From Fictibacillus sp. BK138 (GTDB lineage: Bacteria; Bacillota; Bacilli; Bacillales; Fictibacillaceae): a stretch of DNA of 64,000 nucleotides. The notes under the pieces were generated by a model that saw only the letters and a list, made by a program, of their open reading frames with translations, was not told the DNA's origin and did not search any database. This document shows, piece after piece, positions 23,814-30,851 of this stretch (within the stretch, counting starts at the first letter, position 1; the number at the start of each line of letters is the position of its first letter). The stretch is from positions 496,001 to 560,000 of the forward strand of contig NZ_SGXL01000001.1 of assembly GCF_004216955.1 (NCBI RefSeq). Reading direction: 5' to 3'. The translations under genes were made by a program, and so were the position numbers.

Positions 23814-24863
23814 ATGACAAAAGAGTTTCGATTCGGAATCATTGGCTGCGGGGTGATCAGCCGTACACACGCAGACGAGATCCAAAAGATTAAAGGAGCA
23901 AAACTAGTCGCGGTAGCTGATGTGGCAGCAGATTGTGCAAAAAATATGGCCGAAGCTTACGGAGTAGATGGGTATTCCGATTATCAGGACCTACTGAAAC
24001 GTGAAGACATTGATATCGTAAACATTCTGACGCCAAGTGGTTTGAGGGCTGAAATTGCGATTGCAGCTGCACAGCACGGAAAACATATCATCGCTGAAAA
24101 ACCGATCGATGTAACGTATGAAAAAGCCGTCAACATGATCCAGGCATGCAGGGAAGCGAGGGTTAAGCTAGCCGTGATCTCCCAGCACCGGTTCGATAAG
24201 TCCACGGTAGAAGTGAAGGATTTGGTTGAAAAAGGAAAGCTCGGAAAATTAGTGCTTGGAGAATGTGCAGTAAACTGGTATCGGACGCAAGACTATTATG
24301 ACAGTGGAGCTTGGCGAGGGACGTGGGCCATGGATGGAGGCGGCGCATTAATGAACCAGTCTATCCATACGATCGATCTGCTTCAATACTTGGTCGGTCC
24401 TGTTGAAAGTGTTTTTGCCCATACGGCGACACTCGCCCATGAAAGAATCGAAGTGGAAGATGTTGCAGTTGCAACCGTTAAATTTAAACATGGTGCACTC
24501 GGAACGATCGTAGGAACAACGAGTGCGTACCCTGGTCTTTCCTCGAGACTTGAGGTCTTTGGGACGTCTGGCTCAGCAGTTATCGAACATGATAAACTCA
24601 CCCATTTATACTTAAAAACTGCCGAACCGTCCTCTAATCTAGCAGCAAAAAATCTAGATACGCCAGACCCTGCAACGGTATTTGGCTATGCCCATGGCTT
24701 GCAGATCGAAGACATGATGAATGCGATCCGTGAAGATAGAGAGCCTTTAGTTAACGGTGAAGAAGGATTGAAGCCGCTCGAGATCATTTTGGCGATCTAT
24801 GAATCTGCTAGAACCGGAAAAGAAGTTACATTGCCATTTAAAACAGTACAAACAGCTCAATAA
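23814..24863 (+). CDS. Gfo/Idh/MocA-family oxidoreductase
   Basis: A 349-residue NAD(P)-dependent sugar or cyclitol dehydrogenase. Rossmann motif 'GIIGCGVISRTHADEI' at residue 8, 'AEKPIDV' near residue 95 (Lys-Pro catalytic motif) and 'NQSIHTIDLLQYL' near residue 181 (catalytic His) are present. It starts 6 bp after the TIM-barrel gene behind AGGAGG. Substrate unknown; position suggests oxidation of a glycoside or inositol-type compound acted on by the neighbouring TIM barrels. Confidence 0.88.
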   Translation: MTKEFRFGIIGCGVISRTHADEIQKIKGAKLVAVADVAADCAKNMAEAYGVDGYSDYQDLLKREDIDIVNILTPSGLRAEIAIAAAQHGKHIIAEKPIDVTYEKAVNMIQACREARVKLAVISQHRFDKSTVEVKDLVEKGKLGKLVLGECAVNWYRTQDYYDSGAWRGTWAMDGGGALMNQSIHTIDLLQYLVGPVESVFAHTATLAHERIEVEDVAVATVKFKHGALGTIVGTTSAYPGLSSRLEVFGTSGSAVIEHDKLTHLYLKTAEPSSNLAAKNLDTPDPATVFGYAHGLQIEDMMNAIREDREPLVNGEEGLKPLEIILAIYESARTGKEVTLPFKTVQTAQ

Positions 24864-24879
24864 AAAGGAGAGTGTAAGA

Positions 24880-25629
24880 ATGATAGAAAAATTTGCCGTA
24901 CAGCTGTATACCCTTCGTCATGAAGTGGAACAAGATCTCTTTAGTGTTCTTAAAGACCTTAAAAGAATGGGATGGAGAGGTGTTCAAATTTCAGCCCTGC
25001 CACCCAAGTATGACCCTGCCGAAGTCGCACACACTTTAAAAGAACTAAATCTAAAAGCGGCTGGAATGCACATCCCGATCCACAGGATGGAAAATGATAT
25101 GAAGAATGTTTTAAACGAAACGAACCTTTATGAAACAATGGATATCGTTTGTCCTTACTTAGCTGAAGATCTCCGAACAACTGAAGGGTATGAGCATGTT
25201 AAACAGATGCTTAACTCAATAGCCGAAACGCATCCACATCTTCGTGTCAGCTACCACAATCATGATTTTGAGTTTCATACGAAGATCAACGGACAATCAG
25301 CATTGGAGTACATATTAGATCCTGTAGAACAAAATAAAGTTTTGGCAGAGATCGATGTGTATTGGGTGAAAAAGGCTGGAAGAGATCCACTGCAGTTTAT
25401 CCAAACGTATCAAAATCGCATGCCCATCATCCATTTAAAAGACATGACGACCGATGAAGAAGAGACATACGCTGCACTCGGTACAGGAAGTATCGACGTT
25501 AAGCCGATCATCGAATGGGGAGAAAAATCGGGGATTGAATGGTATGTGGTGGAACAAGATGAATGTCCGGGAGATCCCTTTGATAGTTTACAAATAAGTT
25601 ACAACTATATTCAGAGGTTGATTGGCTGA
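24880..25629 (+). CDS. sugar phosphate isomerase/epimerase-like TIM-barrel protein
   Basis: A 249-residue PF01261 TIM barrel. 'VSYHNHDFEFHTKING' near residue 123, 'LAEIDVYWVKKAGRDP' near 152, 'IIHLKDMTTD' near 184 and 'YVVEQDECPGDPF' near 223 give the metal and substrate residues of the family. The ATG follows AAAAGGAG; an upstream in-frame start would overlap the dehydrogenase. Last gene of this unit; the -35 of the next promoter lies in its final codons. Confidence 0.82.
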   Translation: MIEKFAVQLYTLRHEVEQDLFSVLKDLKRMGWRGVQISALPPKYDPAEVAHTLKELNLKAAGMHIPIHRMENDMKNVLNETNLYETMDIVCPYLAEDLRTTEGYEHVKQMLNSIAETHPHLRVSYHNHDFEFHTKINGQSALEYILDPVEQNKVLAEIDVYWVKKAGRDPLQFIQTYQNRMPIIHLKDMTTDEEETYAALGTGSIDVKPIIEWGEKSGIEWYVVEQDECPGDPFDSLQISYNYIQRLIG

Positions 25630-25646
25630 TAAGCAGGTGGTATTAT
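25618..25646 (+). promoter_or_regulatory. sigma-A promoter ahead of second dehydrogenase gene
   Basis: TTGATT (25618), a 17-bp spacer and TATTAT (25641), with the -35 inside the end of the preceding gene. Confidence 0.6.
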
Positions 25647-25650
25647 CAGT

Positions 25651-25670
25651 ATTAAATTAATAAATTTAAT
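25651..25670. promoter_or_regulatory. ATTAAATT-AATA-AATTTAAT operator-like palindrome
   Basis: Perfect 8-4-8 inverted repeat covering the expected transcription start of the promoter at 25618. It resembles the palindrome at 22811, so both units may share a repressor. Confidence 0.55.
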
Positions 25671-25716
25671 GAATTAATTAATTGTGTTTTTTAATCATTC
25701 ATAGGAGGTGCACAAA

Positions 25717-26793
25717 ATGAGCTTACGAATCGGAATTGTTGGAACCGGAAGAACGATCGGTGTGGCAAGTGATCATCTGCACGGCATCCAAGCGAATCCG
25801 GAATGGATTCTCTCAGCAGTTTACGATATCGTCCCGGATAACGCGAAACACTGGATCCAGCAGCACAATCTTGCTTCTTCACTGATCTGTTCCAGCCTTG
25901 ATGAACTTTTGGACAAAGTAGATGCTGTTGTGATCTGCACCGATAACTTATCTCACGGAACGATCGCAAGAGAAGCGTTCAAAAGGAAGCTGCCTGTTCT
26001 ATGTGAGAAACCGCTCTCGATCAACTATCACGAATCAAAAAAATTGGCTGAAGAAGCAGCGGCGACGGGTGTCGTCAACTACATGGGCATGCAATATCGG
26101 TACCATCCATACGCGCAGCTGATCAAAGAGATCATCTCATCAGGCGAACTTGGAGACATCTTTTCATACCGCCATAAGCTTGGCGGAGGAAGGATTGGAA
26201 ACCCAAACGTTAGTCTCGAATGGCGGATGAAAAAAGAAACGTCTGGAGCAGGAGCAGTTGCAGACTTCGGCATTCATCAAGTGGATCTTATTCATTTCTT
26301 TCTCCATGAAACGTGCGGAGAAATAACAAGCGTACAGGCTGAACTTGCGACATTCATCCAAGCGCGCCAGTCAGAAGGTACGTCAGCAGCCCCTGTTACA
26401 AACGATGATCTTGCCGTTGTGATCGCACGCTTAGAAAACGGAGCGATGATCACGCTGAACAACTCAAGGCTTCTGCCGCAAGATGGCGATGGTCTTGAAA
26501 TCGTGGGGACGAAAGCAGCCCTTTCAATGGATCAGCACGGCCAGCTCTTTTTAAGAAAAAGAAATGCTGACGGTTCGTGGTCAGGCGAACTGGAAGAGCT
26601 CGAGATCGAGGAGAGGCACAAGTTCACTGGACTTGCGCGCGGCAAACAATATGAAGAGTTTTATGAGGCGGTAAAAAACAATCAACAACATGATTTATCG
26701 TTTGCATATGCAGCTCAAGCGGCAAAAGTAATAGATGCGGCTGTATTATCCAGTCAAGAAGGAAGAAAAGTCTCTGTTTCAGAGATTAAATAA
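25717..26793 (+). CDS. Gfo/Idh/MocA-family oxidoreductase
   Basis: A 358-residue NAD(P)-dependent oxidoreductase: 'RIGIVGTGRTIGVASDHLHG' at residue 4, 'CEKPLSINYHE' near residue 95 and 'ADFGIHQVDLIHFF' near residue 186. The ATG at 25717 follows AGGAGGTG at good spacing; an in-frame GTG at 25708 lies inside that site. It is divergent in sequence from the dehydrogenase at 23814, so a different substrate or step is likely. Followed by a repeat array, no hairpin terminator seen. Confidence 0.88.
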   Translation: MSLRIGIVGTGRTIGVASDHLHGIQANPEWILSAVYDIVPDNAKHWIQQHNLASSLICSSLDELLDKVDAVVICTDNLSHGTIAREAFKRKLPVLCEKPLSINYHESKKLAEEAAATGVVNYMGMQYRYHPYAQLIKEIISSGELGDIFSYRHKLGGGRIGNPNVSLEWRMKKETSGAGAVADFGIHQVDLIHFFLHETCGEITSVQAELATFIQARQSEGTSAAPVTNDDLAVVIARLENGAMITLNNSRLLPQDGDGLEIVGTKAALSMDQHGQLFLRKRNADGSWSGELEELEIEERHKFTGLARGKQYEEFYEAVKNNQQHDLSFAYAAQAAKVIDAAVLSSQEGRKVSVSEIK

Positions 26794-26818
26794 AGAGATT
26801 CTTTGCAAAGAATATGTA

Positions 26819-26964
26819 CTTTGAGCGAAAAACAAAGATTTTGAGCGAAACGAAAGGTAGTTTGAGCGTAGCGAGAAGATTCTGAGCGTAACTCGACGTT
26901 TTTGAGCGAAACCTCAATGAATCTGAGCGAACGTGTAATAAATATAAGAACACGTACCGTAAAA
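26819..26964 (+). repeat. 20-21-bp-period array, TTTGAGCG core with cap
   Basis: GAGCG cores at 26823, 26843, 26864, 26884, 26904 and 26925 (six units, steps 20 or 21). The sixth merges with the cap GCGAACGTGTAATAAATATA...GAACACGTACCGTAAAA. It starts 25 bp after the dehydrogenase stop. The rest of the 289-bp gap to 27083 shows no gene. Confidence 0.88.
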
Positions 26965-27082
26965 CGGCATCGACCACCGGCAGAAGATTTCTTCCTAGAC
27001 GTGGTCTCCACCTTTCGCTCCAAGTAACTCTACAACGAAGTGATTTTTTAAAACGATTCAATACTAAAGGAGGATTACAACA

Positions 27083-28069
27083 ATGGAACAAACAAAAACA
27101 CAGAACACAATCGTGAATCTTGCACCACTCTTCAACCCGGAAGAAGGAAAGACGGTTATCTCACCGCTTGGAAACGAAACAGGATATTGGGCAGGCGCGC
27201 CAACTGTTTTATATGATGACAAAGATGAGACGTTTTATTTATATTACCGTCTTCGCAACCCACGCGGACACGGTGAAGATGAGCGTGGCTTTGAAGTCCG
27301 AATCGCGAGCAGCAAAGATGGTGAGAACTTTACGGACGTTTGGAGTGTTCATAAACGCGAACTAAACTCTAGTTCTATTGAACGTTCTTCGCTTGTAAAA
27401 GTTAGCGATGATCTGTACCGTCTCTACATCAGCTATGTCGATCCAGCTGATAACCGCTGGCGCATCGATGTTGTTGAGGCAGAATCACCATCATCATTTC
27501 AGGTTGAAAACCGCAAGAAGGTTTTGACTGCAAGTGACCGTCCTGGAGTCGAAGGGGTAAAAGACCCGTATATCGTGAAACTTGAAAACAAGTACTATAT
27601 GTATTTCGTTTATGCAAAAGGATTGGATTCGGCTGAATCAGAAGAGATGCACCAAACGGGCGATGTCCATAATACAGGACTGGCTGTCGCGCCAACAGCT
27701 CTAGCGATAAGTGAAGACGGGCTCCATTTTGATTGGGTAGATACAGTGATCCCGGTAAGTGATGCAGGATGGGATCAGTATCAATCACGTCTCACCACGA
27801 TCATTCCAACACAAAACGGATACACGGTCCTTTGGGATGGCAGTGTCGGTGTAGAACAGAATTACGAAGAAAAAATGGCACTTGCTGTTTCCTTCGATCT
27901 GCGTACATTTGCCAAACTAAACGTGGATGGTCCAGCCCTCGAAACCGCATCAGGCAAAGCCGTTCGTTACGTGGATGCGATCATACATGAAGATTCCGTA
28001 TGGTACTATTATGAATATACAAGAGAAGACGGTGCGCATGAACTGCGTCTATGCAAAGTGAAAATCTAG
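27083..28069 (+). CDS. five-bladed beta-propeller glycosidase-like protein
   Basis: A 328-residue protein with blade repeats typical of the GH43/GH32/GH130 propeller fold: 'GAPTVLYDDKDETFYLYYRL' near residue 39, 'SSLVKVSDDLYRLYISYVDP' near 102, 'GVKDPYIVKLENKYYMYFVY' near 157. No signal peptide, so cytoplasmic. The family assignment is uncertain and no activity can be given. The ATG follows AAAGGAGG. It is followed 21 bp later by the ROK regulator, likely in one unit. Confidence 0.65.
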   Translation: MEQTKTQNTIVNLAPLFNPEEGKTVISPLGNETGYWAGAPTVLYDDKDETFYLYYRLRNPRGHGEDERGFEVRIASSKDGENFTDVWSVHKRELNSSSIERSSLVKVSDDLYRLYISYVDPADNRWRIDVVEAESPSSFQVENRKKVLTASDRPGVEGVKDPYIVKLENKYYMYFVYAKGLDSAESEEMHQTGDVHNTGLAVAPTALAISEDGLHFDWVDTVIPVSDAGWDQYQSRLTTIIPTQNGYTVLWDGSVGVEQNYEEKMALAVSFDLRTFAKLNVDGPALETASGKAVRYVDAIIHEDSVWYYYEYTREDGAHELRLCKVKI

Positions 28070-28090
28070 TCAATTAAGGAGTCAGGAAGT

Positions 28091-29242
28091 ATGTCATTCA
28101 TCGGTCAAAATACGTTGCGAACAAAACAATTAAATCGCTCACTCGTCCTGCAGACAATTCTTAGGCTGGAAAAGCCATCTCGTCAGGAAATTGCGGCTTT
28201 TACGAAGCTGACGCCAGCTACGATCACAAACATAATCAGCGAATTGATGGCTGAGAAACTTGTAGCAGAGACAGGCAGTATGGAAAACGGGGAAAAGAGG
28301 GCGGGGCGCAAAACGATCGTCCTTGATTTAAATGAAGAGTCCAAGCGTATTGCGGGTGTTCATATCCGCAGTGATCGTGTTGAATTCGGAATCATGACAT
28401 TAAAGGGGAAAGTGGTGCAGTTTCATCATTTTCCACTTCCTGAAAAAATCGGTCAAAACGATTTTTTAGCTATTGTAATAAAAGAACTCGAGAGCTTTTT
28501 GGCGACTTCAAAAGTTCCCGTATCCTGCATCGGAATAGGATCAGTTGGACTTGTTGACTTTGAAAATGGAAGAATCTTAGAAGCGGATCATATGGGGTGG
28601 GAGAACGTCGAACTCGTATCGGCTATTTCTGCCCGTTTTCCTATTCCTGTATATTTGGATCACCATATTCGTGGAATGGCACTTGCTGAGAAGCTGTTCG
28701 GTTCTTGCAAAAATGAAGCGAATTTTCTTAGTGTGTATGTTGGACAAGGGATCGGTTCCGGCATGTATTTAAGAGACCAATTGTTTCGCAGTGATCTGAC
28801 AGGAGCAGGCGAGCTGGGACATATGATCTATCAGCCAGACGGTATTCCCTGCTGGTGCGGAAGCCGAGGCTGTTTGGAGCGATACGCCTCTGAAGCCGCT
28901 ATAATGAAAGAATTTCAGATCGATTCGATCGATGATTTTATAACCGGATGCAAGCAAGATGAAGAGAAGATGCTAACAGGAGCAAAAGACGCTGGAAAAC
29001 AGATCGGCACTGTCCTTGCTTCCATTATCAACATGCTCCATGTTAATAAGATCATGATAGGAGGAAAGCTTGCTGATCCCCAGCTGCCCGTAATTTCAGA
29101 AATCAGAAAAGAAGTCCGCCGACTGTCTTTTCTGGATAAAAAAAGAAAAGTTGAGATTGAAGCTTCATCTATGGGAGAACATGTAGGAGTGATTGGTGCA
29201 GCCAGTCTAGCATTGCTCTACGCCATATTCAACAAGAGTTAA
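28091..29242 (+). CDS. ROK-family transcriptional repressor (XylR/NagC-like)
   Basis: A 383-residue regulator: winged helix-turn-helix at residues 14-70 ('LRLEKPSRQEIAAFTKLTPA', then 'ISELMAEKLVAETG'), then a ROK sugar-binding domain with 'GIGSVGLVDFENGRILEAD' near 145, 'GQGIGSGMYL' near 222 and the zinc motif 'CWCGSRGCLERYASE' near 257. It probably controls the isomerase/dehydrogenase units and binds the AT-rich palindromes at 22811 and 25651; this is inference from position and operator type. Confidence 0.88.
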   Translation: MSFIGQNTLRTKQLNRSLVLQTILRLEKPSRQEIAAFTKLTPATITNIISELMAEKLVAETGSMENGEKRAGRKTIVLDLNEESKRIAGVHIRSDRVEFGIMTLKGKVVQFHHFPLPEKIGQNDFLAIVIKELESFLATSKVPVSCIGIGSVGLVDFENGRILEADHMGWENVELVSAISARFPIPVYLDHHIRGMALAEKLFGSCKNEANFLSVYVGQGIGSGMYLRDQLFRSDLTGAGELGHMIYQPDGIPCWCGSRGCLERYASEAAIMKEFQIDSIDDFITGCKQDEEKMLTGAKDAGKQIGTVLASIINMLHVNKIMIGGKLADPQLPVISEIRKEVRRLSFLDKKRKVEIEASSMGEHVGVIGAASLALLYAIFNKS

Positions 29243-29312
29243 TAGAAAGTCTTTTTTTCTTAATTTTTGTTACTTATATTTATTTTTAATCTCTTCTTCA
29301 TTGGAAGGTTAA

Positions 29313-29432
29313 TTGGAGCGGAAGGGCGAGACTCCTGCAGGATCAGTGGGACAGGTGAGACCAATCAATGTCGTAAAGCGACGATTGGGCTCACCGCACA
29401 CCCTGCGGAAAGCGAGCCCTGCAGCGGAAAAT
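29313..29432. repeat. Bacillaceae-type palindromic intergenic repeat, copy A
   Basis: About 120 bp with the segments GCGAGACTCCTGCAGGATCA, GGACAGGTGAGAC, GGGCTCACCGCAC and TGCGGAAAGCGAGC. The combination is a repeat I recognise as widespread between genes of Bacillaceae. Internal pairing of GTGAGAC with GGCTCAC is possible. Together with copy B it fills most of the gene-free stretch 29243-29699. Confidence 0.75.
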
Positions 29433-29511
29433 AACTACTTTCAAGGACAACAATGATTCCGAAACAGCCTTACTAAAAATTATTTTAGGATGGATTGTGT
29501 TTGCTTCCTTG

Positions 29512-29646
29512 CAAGTTGATTGGAGTGCAAGGTGCGAGACTCCTGCGGGATCAGCGGGACAGGTGAGACAAATCAATGTCGCAACGCGACGAGTGGGCTC
29601 ACCGCACGCCCCGCGGAAAGCGAGCATCCTGGAACGGAAATCAACC
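29512..29646. repeat. Bacillaceae-type palindromic intergenic repeat, copy B
   Basis: The same element as copy A in the same orientation about 205 bp later (GCGAGACTCCTGCGGGATCA ... CCCGCGGAAAGCGAGC), with better preserved ends GTTGATT/AATCAAC as 7-bp terminal inverted repeats. The open frame running through it into the next gene is an artefact of this repeat. Confidence 0.75.
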
Positions 29647-29699
29647 ACTCCCAAAAGCAACAAAGCTTACTAAAACAACCAATAGAAAAAGGTGAGGAT

Positions 29700-30605
29700 A
29701 TGAAACTTGGTTTTTTAACGAATTCGTTGGTTCATCACGGAATGGACAACATGGAAGATCTAGTGAATTGGTCGGTTGAACAAGAGTTCCAAGCATTAGA
29801 AGTAGGACCAAACATTCCTTTTCATTCACTAGAAAAAGTAGTTTCCGAAAGAAAGATTGAAATCGCAGCGTTAACGTATTGCCGAAATTTTTTAAGTGAA
29901 GACGAAGAACTTGCAGCTTTACATCAAAAAGAACTTTATAACCGGGTAAGAATGGCCGGTGATTTAGGCATCCCTGTTGTCGTAACCTCTACTGGGATAT
30001 CAGCTTCAGCGAAAGATGATCATTACGATGGCTATGATGCCATCCGTTCAAAACCTGAGCATAGTTTGGAAAAGGTCGTTTCTTTGTTTCATGACGTGAT
30101 CGAACTTGCTGAGGAAAAGAACGTGAAGATCGCTTTTGAGAACTGTCCGCTCATGGGGAATATCGCCATATCACCAGTTCTGTGGGGAAAGCTTTTTGAA
30201 AGATTGGATTCACCTAACGCAGGACTGGCTTACGATCCTTCTCATCTGATCTGGCAGTTTATCGATCCGTATCTTCCGATTAAAGAATTCGGGCACAAAA
30301 TTTTTCATGTTCATGCAAAAGATACAGAGATCAATCATGAACAATTAAAGAGGGCCGGAACATTAACAGATTTCAGCTGGTGGAGATACCGATTACCAGG
30401 ATTGGGAGATCTCAATTGGACAAAATTCATTTCTGAACTGACTGAGATCGGATATACAGGAGTCATGAGCGTAGAACATGAAGATCCAGTTTGGGGAGGA
30501 GATTTGGCAAAAACGAAACAAGGGTTGATCATCTCCAAACAATACCTTGAAAAAACTCCAGGTTTCCCTGTTGAACCGAGAATGAGAATTAGAGAAAGAA
30601 AGTAA
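29700..30605 (+). CDS. sugar phosphate isomerase/epimerase-like TIM-barrel protein
   Basis: A 301-residue PF01261 TIM barrel. Metal-site residues: Glu in 'KIAFENCPLMGN' near residue 141, Asp in 'LAYDPSHLIW' near 180, His in 'FHVHAKDTEIN' near 205 and Glu in 'VMSVEHEDP' near 259. The ATG follows AAAAAGGTGAGG; upstream codons fall in the intergenic repeat. It stands between the ROK gene and the operator-rich region of the GH35 operon and ends without an obvious hairpin. Substrate unknown. Confidence 0.82.
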   Translation: MKLGFLTNSLVHHGMDNMEDLVNWSVEQEFQALEVGPNIPFHSLEKVVSERKIEIAALTYCRNFLSEDEELAALHQKELYNRVRMAGDLGIPVVVTSTGISASAKDDHYDGYDAIRSKPEHSLEKVVSLFHDVIELAEEKNVKIAFENCPLMGNIAISPVLWGKLFERLDSPNAGLAYDPSHLIWQFIDPYLPIKEFGHKIFHVHAKDTEINHEQLKRAGTLTDFSWWRYRLPGLGDLNWTKFISELTEIGYTGVMSVEHEDPVWGGDLAKTKQGLIISKQYLEKTPGFPVEPRMRIRERK

Positions 30606-30645
30606 AAAGTAACCCATAAAATTTCAAAATATTTAAAAAGTACTA

Positions 30646-30674
30646 TTGTAAACGGTTTCAAGTTTTATTATAAT
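30646..30674 (+). promoter_or_regulatory. sigma-A promoter of the glycan operon overlapped by a perfect cre site
   Basis: TTGTAA (30646), 17-bp spacer and TATAAT (30669). TGTAAACGGTTTCA (30647-30660) matches the CcpA cre consensus TGWAANCGNTNWCA at every position and overlaps the -35, so glucose repression is likely. Confidence 0.7.
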
Positions 30675-30681
30675 ATCATCA

Positions 30682-30820
30682 TTGAAACGTTTCAATAAAT
30701 TGTAAAGCCTTAAATTTTTTTGGAGCTCGGTGAAACGTTTCGATAATTCGTTCCTCACTCTTTTTTTACAAGAAAATTGAAACGTTTCAACCACAACCTT
30801 AAAGAACCGAAACGTTTACG
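30682..30820. promoter_or_regulatory. cluster of four AAACGTTT-core operators
   Basis: TTGAAACGTTTCAA (30682-30695), TGAAACGTTTCG (30731-30742), TTGAAACGTTTCAA (30777-30790) and CGAAACGTTTACG (30808-30820) lie between the promoter and the GH35 start. They are 12-14-bp palindromes centred on CG, fitting a LacI-family regulator but not the cre spacing. Multiple sites suggest looping or cooperative repression. Confidence 0.65.
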
Positions 30821-30851
30821 AATGCCGGACTACCGGGTGAAGAGGTGAAAG

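Noticed and set aside
30682-30820. Reading all AAACGTTT palindromes as CcpA cre sites
   Set aside because: TGAAACGTTTCA has arms one base closer to the central CG than the cre consensus; only 30647-30660 and 52747-52760 fit cre.
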